A stretch of DNA of 64,000 bases from CAZGSV01 sp964528605. GTDB lineage: Bacteria > Armatimonadota > Zipacnadia > CAZGSV01. The stretch covers positions 3,079 to 67,078 of the forward strand of contig CAZGSV010000008.1 in the NCBI GenBank assembly GCA_964528605.1, given 5' to 3'. The position numbers and the translations under genes are program-made. Below the pieces are notes generated by a model. That model did no database searches. It had not been told where the DNA came from and saw nothing but the letters and a program-made list of their open reading frames with translations. This document shows positions 54,072 through 60,670 of this stretch, in pieces; the stretch's first letter is position 1; each line of letters opens with the position of its first letter.

Positions 54072-55649
54072 ATGAACAAGACCTCGTTCGCTGCGGCCGC
54101 TCTTGGGCTGGTGTTGGTGGTGACCGTGCTCTGTAGCGCGGATATCTACGATGCCGCCAAGGAGGGGGATGTTGCCCAGGTGCGCGAGTACTTGGAGAGC
54201 GGCGTCGATCCCAACGAGGTTCCCGAGGAAGACTTCGGCGCGCTGCACTGGGCCGCCCTCGGAGGCCATCTGGAAGTAGCGGAGTTGCTCCTCAAACGCG
54301 GGGCGGATGTCAACGCCGCCGCAATTGGCTCGACACCACTGCACCTTGCGACAAGGTTCGGTCAGCTGGAGATGGTGAGCTTGCTGATAGAGCACGGTGC
54401 CGATGTCAATGCGGTAGGGATCGCCGATTCTCGTCCCTTGCACGAAGCCGCGGAGGCTGGCCTCACCGAGGCGGCAGCAGTACTCCTGGATGCTGGCGCG
54501 GACATGGAAGCCAAGGACATGTACGGCCGCACACCTCTGGCGGTGGCCGCGTCCGAGGGTCACCTGGACGTCGCGAAGCTCTTGCTGGACAGCGGGGCAG
54601 ACCTCAACACCATGACCAACGACGAGCGCACCCCGCTGGCGATTGCCATCAGCAATGATCATCGGGATATGGTCACGCTCCTGTTGGACAACGGCGCGAC
54701 CCACAGCATCCACACCGCCGCCGGCGTTGGCGACGTGGCGGCAATTGAGCGTCAGCTGGCAGCGGGGGTGGAGGTCGACGCCCAAGTCGAGTGGAGCGGC
54801 ATGACCGCGCTGCACTGGGCGGCCAGATCTGGACGGACGGACGCCGTGCGGTTTCTCCTGCAACAGGGCGGCGATCCCCGCGCAGCGACCAAGTGGAACG
54901 ACACCCCCCTTCACATGGCCGCCGGCGGCGGCCACACTGAGATCGCCAGGCTGCTAGTGGCGGCTGGGGCGGATGTCAACGCCGCCACTGACAACGGAAC
55001 CACACCCCTGCACAAGGCATCCATGAACGGCCATGTGGAAATGGCCCGATTCCTGTTGAGCAGCGGGGCGGACGTCGCTGCCACCCATGAGTACAGGCGA
55101 ACCGCGCTCTACGACGCTGCCTTCGGAGGTCATCCCGGGGTCACCCAGCTGCTCCTGGACCACGGAGCAGACATTGATGCCAAGACAGACGAGGGGAGCA
55201 CTGCGCTGCACGTCGCCTTGTCACATCCGGCGGTCGTTCAAGTGCTGGTCGACCGAGGAGCGGACGCAAATGCCAGAGACAGCCGTGATCGCACGCCGCT
55301 CCACGAGGCTGCTCAAGAGGGCCATCTGGACTCGGCAACGCTCCTGCTGGACAAGGGCGCCGACGTCAACCTCAAGGACAACCTCGGTCGGACGCCGCTT
55401 CATTGCACCGCCGGCGAGAGCTTCAGCGAACTCTTCACGTTCTCCCTTGCCAGCGAACCAGACGGTGAGGAAACGGGGAGCGACCCTGTCCTCAACGCCG
55501 CCCGGCTGGAGATCGCGAAGCTCCTGCTGGAGAGGGGGGCAGACGTCAATGTGCGCGATGACGACGGCATGACCCCACTCCAGTTGGCGATCAACGCCAA
55601 TCGCACTGCATTGGCTGACCTCCTGCGAGAGCGCGGGGCCAAGGAGTAG
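54072..55649 (+). CDS. Exported ankyrin-repeat protein
   Basis: 525 residues from ATG 54072 behind GGAGGAGAG. A signal segment ('AAALGLVLVVTVLCSA') is followed by about 15 ankyrin repeats that fill the protein ('ALHWAALGGHLEVAELLLKRGADVNA', 'TPLHLATRFGQLEMVSLLIEHGADV', and so on). Repeat six lacks the TPLH start, dividing the array in two. Ankyrin arrays bind proteins. It is divergently placed from the TIR protein, 509 bases apart, so the two may share regulation, but that is inference. Confidence 0.9.
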   Translation: MNKTSFAAAALGLVLVVTVLCSADIYDAAKEGDVAQVREYLESGVDPNEVPEEDFGALHWAALGGHLEVAELLLKRGADVNAAAIGSTPLHLATRFGQLEMVSLLIEHGADVNAVGIADSRPLHEAAEAGLTEAAAVLLDAGADMEAKDMYGRTPLAVAASEGHLDVAKLLLDSGADLNTMTNDERTPLAIAISNDHRDMVTLLLDNGATHSIHTAAGVGDVAAIERQLAAGVEVDAQVEWSGMTALHWAARSGRTDAVRFLLQQGGDPRAATKWNDTPLHMAAGGGHTEIARLLVAAGADVNAATDNGTTPLHKASMNGHVEMARFLLSSGADVAATHEYRRTALYDAAFGGHPGVTQLLLDHGADIDAKTDEGSTALHVALSHPAVVQVLVDRGADANARDSRDRTPLHEAAQEGHLDSATLLLDKGADVNLKDNLGRTPLHCTAGESFSELFTFSLASEPDGEETGSDPVLNAARLEIAKLLLERGADVNVRDDDGMTPLQLAINANRTALADLLRERGAKE

Positions 55650-56283
55650 ACGGCCAGGCGGCATCTCGGCCGCTTGCGCCCGCCCTTCGACGCCCAAGGC
55701 GCATGTGGTGCCCTCATAACGCACCGGTAGACTTGGACCCAAGTCTGCAGCGATACTAGGAACCTCCTTCGCGCTGAACGAATGCACGGACCCTCCGGGC
55801 CTGACCTTGCCCCCGAGAGCGAGGCCAGGGAGCATGCTGCCGCCTGGGGCGTGGTCCCGCCCAGCAAGCCTCAGTGCTGGCCTGCGGGGTATCGCCCTCC
55901 ATGGTCTTTCTGCCGCCGGAGCGACGCGCAGGTCCGATGCCTTGGAAGAAAGAGTTCCACCACCGCCCTGTTGTACGTATAGTGCGGACCCATCTCGAAA
56001 TGGCTGTCGCAGGCCCGAGGACGGAGCGGATTGATAAGCGACCTATGCACTCGCTGGGTCCGAAGAGCGCCGGGTAAAGAGGGCCGAAACCGTATCGAGA
56101 ACAAGACTTCTGTGCCCGCAGGCAAACCACGCCGGGGGGCCAGAACCACGCGCAACGGCGAACGTTGCACCTAGAGCGCCGGCTTGATGACTGGCGGCAG
56201 CAAGGTTGCCCCCTGCCCCAACAGAGAGGTGCTGCGAAGGATGAAGGACTTGGACACCAAAGGACAGAATCGGACAGAAATGG
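55650..56283. other. Intergenic region with repeats B and C
   Basis: 634 bases with inverted B (55802-55840), the 19-base block shared with 34684 (56102-56120) and repeat C copy 2 (56165-56284). No gene is seen. Confidence 0.7.
55802..55840 (-). repeat. Dispersed repeat, family B, inverted partial copy
   Basis: GACCTTGCCCCCGAGAGCGA then GGCCAGGGAGCATG; reverse complement of the family end and close to the copy at 38650. Confidence 0.6.
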
Positions 56284-56284
56284 G
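56165..56284. repeat. Dispersed repeat, family C, copy 2
   Basis: Same block order as 19207-19318, ending TCGGACAGAAATGG, directly against the tRNA-His relic. About 10 bases are missing in the middle relative to copy 1. Confidence 0.8.
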
Positions 56285-56340
56285 GGGAGCCAGGGGACTC
56301 CAACCCCCGACAGCCCCGACGCAGTCGGGACGCTCTGCCC
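56284..56340 (-). pseudogene. tRNA-His relic (3' half, decayed)
   Basis: 57 bases align with the 3' two thirds of tRNA-His copy 1. AGCCAGGGGACTC and AACCCCCGACAGCC are conserved and GACGCTCTGCC remains, but the anticodon region is rearranged and the T-loop has TTGGAGT instead of TTCGAGT. It shares the AGCCAGGGG variant with copy 1 at 36259, not with the adjacent intact copy 2. Confidence 0.7.
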
Positions 56341-56367
56341 TGCAAGCAAGCCTAAGGGCGAGACTGG

Positions 56368-56440
56368 GGTGAGCGAGGGGACTCGAACCCCCGACAGCCG
56401 GATCCACAGTCCGGCGCTCTGCCGACTGAGCTACGCTCAC
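56368..56440 (-). tRNA. tRNA-His (anticodon GTG), copy 2
   Basis: Fully paired acceptor (GTGAGCG/CGCTCAC), anticodon loop CTGTGGA, T-loop TTCGAGT. The extra 5' G is encoded at 56441. Probably the functional copy. Confidence 0.95.
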
Positions 56441-56476
56441 CGCCCACACCGCCAGTAGGGGCCCACCAGCCTCTGG

Positions 56477-56549
56477 CAGGCCCGGTGCGATTCGAACGCA
56501 CGACCAACTGCTTAGAAGGCAGTCGCTCTGTCCACTGAGCTACGGGCCC
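56477..56549 (-). tRNA. tRNA-Arg (anticodon TCT), copy 2
   Basis: 73 bases, differing from copy 1 by one base in the D-arm. The 36-base spacer to tRNA-His is identical in both copies. Confidence 0.94.
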
Positions 56550-56894
56550 ACTCTCATATTATCACCAGCCAGCGGCGAGTCTCAACCGAAATCGAGCCGG
56601 CTCCGGCGTTGCGAGGGGTAAGGTGGAGCCCAAACCGAAAGATCGCACAACATAGAGGGGCCCGTATTCACGTGCTGAGAGCCTACTGAAACCGGCGATG
56701 TCCGTCAATCCGGGCCGACGAGCCACATTCAAGTCGGCCTCGGTAGCCTGTCCGCTCCATAGGCGATCCAACCCTGGCCGGCTGGCTCGTCCATGCTCCG
56801 CCTGGTGGCCACCGCTGCATAGCCCGGCAGTGGACATGGAATGTGGCACCACAAATGGGGGCAGGGCATCCGCAGGACGACAGCACACGGGCGC
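56550..56894. other. Intergenic region with repeat A
   Basis: 345 bases with family A copy 3 (56622-56750) and the GCACCACAAATGGGG motif at 56845-56867; no gene. Confidence 0.6.
56622..56750. repeat. Dispersed repeat, family A, copy 3
   Basis: GGTGGAGCCCAAACCGAAA, CACAACATAGAGGGGCCC and CGATGTCCGTCAATCCGGG; the closest relative of copy 1 at 18031. Confidence 0.85.
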
Positions 56895-57402
56895 TCATTG
56901 ACCACTACCGGCCAGCGCGCGGCGGTCACCGTACGGGGGGGTCTCCTCGCTGATCCAGCATTCAACCGCGAACCGCTGCGCGGTGCCATCCGGCCTCATC
57001 ACCACTGCGTTCGTGATACCAGCATTGATGATCACCCGCCTGCACCTCAGGCAAGGCTCCGTTCCTTCGACTACCTCACCGTCTGGAGTCATCCCGACCA
57101 GGTGGAGCGTTCCGCCTACCATATCCGCTCGGGCAGCATGGATGACTCCATTCATCTCTGCATGGACTGACCGGCAGAGTTCGTACCGTTCGCCTCGAGG
57201 AACGTTGGCCCGTTCACGAGGACATTCGTTCAACTCTATGCAGTTAGGGGCGCCCCGTGGGGCTCCGGCGTAAGCGGCGCTGATGATCTGGCCTCTGTTC
57301 ACGATCACCGCGCTATGGTTCCGCCGCAGGCACGTCCCCCCGCCTCGCGACTTCCCGCGCGATTCCCAGATAGTATTGGTCCTTCTCTGGCCGTTGACGC
57401 AT
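56895..57402 (-). pseudogene. dCMP/cytidine deaminase family gene, frameshifted
   Basis: Two frames form one deaminase of about 168 residues. From ATG 57402: 'MRQRPEKDQYYLGIAREVARRG'; the second frame continues 'TCLRRNHSAVIVNRGQII' and 'SAAYAGAPRGAPNC', then the zinc motifs 'SVHAEMNGVIHAA' (His and catalytic Glu) and 'PCLRCRRVIINAGI' (two Cys). One C too many in the run at 57336-57341 breaks the frame. dCMP deaminase converts dCMP to dUMP for dTMP synthesis. All active-site residues are intact on either side, so a sequencing error is plausible and the gene may be functional. Confidence 0.8.
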
Positions 57403-58117
57403 TGCTCGTGACCCTCGATGGAGATAGCCTGCCCCTCCCTGAGCGCCTCGAAGTGAGTCTGCCGCCGTGCATTGTAGGCTTGACCCGGGCCGCAAAGGAA
57501 GCCTGTAGTCCTTCAGGCCTCACACTTCGGAGCGGGCCGTCTCACTGCGCGCGGCTGATGACTCGTGGAAGACACACTCACACGGACGCCTACGGCAGGT
57601 CAGGCATCTCGGATCACAGTCTACGGCATGTGCCGATTCTGCACTGTGTCATACTTTTCTCTCGGCAACACCAGTCCAGCCTCGTTGGGCCGAGAGCCTG
57701 GTGAGTAGCGTGGCGAGGTGACGCGGATCGTGGTGGGAACCGTCGCTCTCGTTATCTTCTGAGCGGCGCGCTGCCCTCGCCCCCATTTGTGACGCCAGGC
57801 GTTACGACGGACCGCCGGGGTGTGCAGCCACAGCCGCCAGGCCCAACGTAGCCAAGCCCGACGGCCGCCGTTCGGGGTCCCGCCAGTCTGGGGCGGCGCC
57901 TGCCTGACGTCGGCAGGACAGCCCTGTCGAACCCGCAACGACATGCTGTCACGGGGGGGGCACGGTCCCCAGGCCACGCTCCGCCTGCCGGCCATGGTCG
58001 TGCCCGGCAGCGGTATCTCGTCAACCGCGGCACCAAGGATCGGGGACAGGCCACCCGACCAGGCAGCACTGAGCGCGCGGCCCGGTTTCTTTGCAGGAAC
58101 AGGGCTCAACGACCGGC
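57403..58117. other. Intergenic region
   Basis: 715 bases without a recognised gene. The only repeated item is the inverted GCCACAAATGGGG-type motif at 57773-57797. Confidence 0.5.
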
Positions 58118-60040
58118 CTACCACCTATACCTGACCAGATGCACCCCCGACCCAAAGTACAGGCCGGTGTCGGTGAGGGCGAAGCCGCAATCAATGGTGT
58201 CGGGGAATTCGGCAACGGCCTTCGTCTCGTAGGTCCGAGGGTCGACGCTGAAGATGGTGTGCTGGGTAAGGCCGTAGAGAAGGCCGTTGCTGTGCAGCCC
58301 CAGTGAAATGTCCCGAAGGCTGCCGAACGGAACCACTGCCTCGTGAACGATTCGCTTGGCGGCCGGGTCGTAAACGAATAGCGCGTTCTCACCATCCACC
58401 TTTTGGCTCATCACTAGTTTGCCATGCTCGTCGTGGACTACAAGGCGCCGGGCGTCGTGGCCGATCCCGAAGACCTTGCCCTCCGCGGCGGCCAGGGCAG
58501 CGATGGTGCCGCAGCCCCTGAGCGGAATGAGGTCCAGCACTTTCGCTTTCTTCGCCGGATCCCAGGCGAAGAAATGGGCCTCCCTCTCGCTCGGGGTCGC
58601 GCCCCCCCCGCCTGCAATGCTGCTTCCCCCGAAGACCAGCCCGCTCTTGGGCTCCACGCATAGGGAGAAAATGCTCTGATGCCAGATCAGGTTGCGGTAG
58701 TTCTCGACGACCTTGCCCTGGGCCGGATCGTAGATTCCCAGCGCCCCGCCCAACTGTCCATAAGGCGGCAGGCTTCCGATGTAGAGGCGCTTGTCCGGCC
58801 CCACCACCATCGCGCGCGGCCGCAGGTGGCCGTCTCCAACGTTGCCAATGCCGAGCGGATTGCTACCCGCCTCGGTCCCGTAGTTCCACGGCTTCGTCGG
58901 GTCGTAGACGCTAAGCCAGGAGCCGGGGTAGGCGCATAGGTAGAGCAGCCCGTCAAGAGTAGCGAACGAGTAGATTTCTCCGTCAACGGGCGTCGGATTG
59001 CCCAGGTCTTTGTGTGATCCCGCTTGCGGATCGTATTCGAACATCTCCAAGGGCATCGCCGAACTGCCGTATATCTGGCCGTCCGGCCCCTCGCCGACCA
59101 CAAAGACGCCGCTGCCCGCGCCCTGGTAAGTGAAGGTGTGCGTAGTTGTCTGATTCGTCTTCGGGTCGAGCAAGGTGAAGGTGGCGTTGCCGTTGCCTGG
59201 CTGATAGGAACTGACTATCCGCCCGTCGCGCAGTCGCTTCGGAGGGGCGCTGACTGCCTCGCTCGCGGCAATGGGAACCAGATGGTCGTCCTGCGCTCGG
59301 AAATACTGCCCGGTCGGTGCGACTGCGTAGACATTACCGTCCTCGCCCTGCCAAACGCTGGCGCCTCCGTTCAGCCGGTGCTCGTCGGGCAGGATTGACT
59401 TGTGCTCTCCCGTGGCCGGGTCGTAAGCGACCACGTTGGCCCTCTGGGTGCCAACGCCGGCGTAGATCTTCCCGGTGGGGCCGGCCGCGACCGAACGGGT
59501 GTACATCTGGGTTTCGTCCATCCTGCCCAGATCGGCCATCTCGCCGGTCTTCGGGTCGTAGGAAATCAGTTTAGCGTTGCCATAGGTGCAGCCGTAGAGT
59601 TTCCCGTCCTTCCCGATCGCGTATTGCCAGATGTAGGTCTCGGTCTCCGACGGCTTGCCCACCACCTCGATCCCCTTCTCCGGCTGGCCGGGATGGAAGC
59701 GCAGGATGAGTCCGCCATCCCAAGTGCCGAGGTAGATCTTGTTGTCCGGCCCAAGTATCTCAGCCCAGGCTCCCGGCCCCTCGGGAGCGTTGTACTGGTG
59801 CGCCTCGCCGGTATCGGGGTCCACCACAACCAGGAAGAGCGTGCCACCATCCTGGTTGAAGTTGCAGTAGAGCAGGTCCTGGGTTCCGCTCTTGTCCGGG
59901 CCGACGATGAAGCCCATGGTACCTGCCTTGCGAATGGGAATCCCCAGGTCTTCAAACTTGCCGGCGGCGGCCGGGGCCACTAATGCACCTCCCAAGGAGA
60001 GAATCAACAGCACGACAACCAGAGCGACTTTGGCGGTCAT
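58118..60040 (-). CDS. Secreted beta-propeller (PQQ/Kelch-like) protein
   Basis: 640 residues from ATG 60040 (GGGAGG 8 bases before). A signal peptide ('VALVVVLLILSLGGALVAPAAA') is followed by repeated propeller blades of the form 'DPKTGEMADLGRMDE', 'DPATGEHKSIL', 'DPKTNQTTTHTF', 'YDPAQGKVVENYRNL'. Phrases such as 'GPDNKIYLGTWDGGL' and 'GPTGKIYAGV' recur. No catalytic residues can be named. Such proteins are common next to glycosidases in environmental bacteria; substrate binding is possible. Confidence 0.8.
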   Translation of the reverse strand: MTAKVALVVVLLILSLGGALVAPAAAGKFEDLGIPIRKAGTMGFIVGPDKSGTQDLLYCNFNQDGGTLFLVVVDPDTGEAHQYNAPEGPGAWAEILGPDNKIYLGTWDGGLILRFHPGQPEKGIEVVGKPSETETYIWQYAIGKDGKLYGCTYGNAKLISYDPKTGEMADLGRMDETQMYTRSVAAGPTGKIYAGVGTQRANVVAYDPATGEHKSILPDEHRLNGGASVWQGEDGNVYAVAPTGQYFRAQDDHLVPIAASEAVSAPPKRLRDGRIVSSYQPGNGNATFTLLDPKTNQTTTHTFTYQGAGSGVFVVGEGPDGQIYGSSAMPLEMFEYDPQAGSHKDLGNPTPVDGEIYSFATLDGLLYLCAYPGSWLSVYDPTKPWNYGTEAGSNPLGIGNVGDGHLRPRAMVVGPDKRLYIGSLPPYGQLGGALGIYDPAQGKVVENYRNLIWHQSIFSLCVEPKSGLVFGGSSIAGGGGATPSEREAHFFAWDPAKKAKVLDLIPLRGCGTIAALAAAEGKVFGIGHDARRLVVHDEHGKLVMSQKVDGENALFVYDPAAKRIVHEAVVPFGSLRDISLGLHSNGLLYGLTQHTIFSVDPRTYETKAVAEFPDTIDCGFALTDTGLYFGSGVHLVRYRW

Positions 60041-60161
60041 GGCGTCCTCCCGTGCGGGCCTAGTGGGTACCACACGCCTCTCGCCCGTGCAAGGCAAAAG
60101 GTGACCTGCCCCGAGTAGTGGTGCCACCCTATCTCACAGAACTGGGGGATGCAACCATGGC

Positions 60162-60189
60162 CGGCTTGCCCGCCGCGGCGGGCAAGCCG
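60162..60189. repeat. Perfect 28-base palindrome
   Basis: CGGCTTGCCCGCCG followed by its reverse complement, with no loop. It abuts the transposase relic. A shorter related palindrome lies beside the relic at 49.8 kb. Confidence 0.8.
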
Positions 60190-60390
60190 AGCCTAGCCCT
60201 GGCCGTGGCCAGAGCCCATCGGCTCGGGCAGGCGGCGCTGGACGGCCATGGTCGGCCCGCTTGCGGAGCAGGTGGTCTGTAGTCCGAGGCGCTGTGGGGG
60301 CGCACGGTGTTGTACTGCCTCCGCCAGCGCCCGAGCAGTGCCCGCGCCTGCAACGGCCCATCCAGGGCCGACGCGCTCGACTGCGGCAAC
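60190..60390 (-). pseudogene. IS3-type transposase C-terminal relic
   Basis: 'ALLGRWRRQYNTVRPHSASDYRPPAPQA' is the standard IS3/IS481 integrase end. Catalytic residues upstream are missing. Confidence 0.8.
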
Positions 60391-60437
60391 AGAGCAAAAC
60401 CTATGCGCCCGCGAGCATGCCCGCCCGGGGGCACCGT

Positions 60438-60520
60438 GCCCTCCCGTCTACCTTCCAGGACCCACATTTGCTAACGTAGTCCATGGACTCGTTTCTGGGC
60501 GCAAGGTCACCTGGACGTCG
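60438..60520 (+). repeat. Dispersed repeat, family B, copy 4
   Basis: CCCTCCCGTCTACC, TTGCTAACGTAGTCCATGGA and CTCGTTTCTGGGCGCAAGG in the family order; ends 150 bases before the GH36 start. Confidence 0.75.
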
Positions 60521-60670
60521 GCGAGAAGCAGATGACGGGGCGGAAGATGATGGACACAGGCCCGCTGACCTCCGCGGTCAAGCCGCCGGGGCCAGTGACC
60601 ATCCCATGCAGGGAGAGCGGCAATCGGTACCGGGCGCGTCTGAGTGCCCTGCCGACATCGGGAGGAGCAT

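Larger units (their letters stand above)
60041..60670. other. Intergenic region with transposase relic, palindrome and repeat B
   Basis: Between two divergent genes. It holds the palindrome at 60162-60189, the IS3-type relic at 60190-60390 and repeat B copy 4 at 60438-60520. Confidence 0.7.

Noticed and set aside
36253..56556. Prophage or classic integrative element between the tRNA pairs
   Set aside because: No integrase, capsid, terminase, portal or conjugation gene is visible inside, so I do not call it a phage or ICE.
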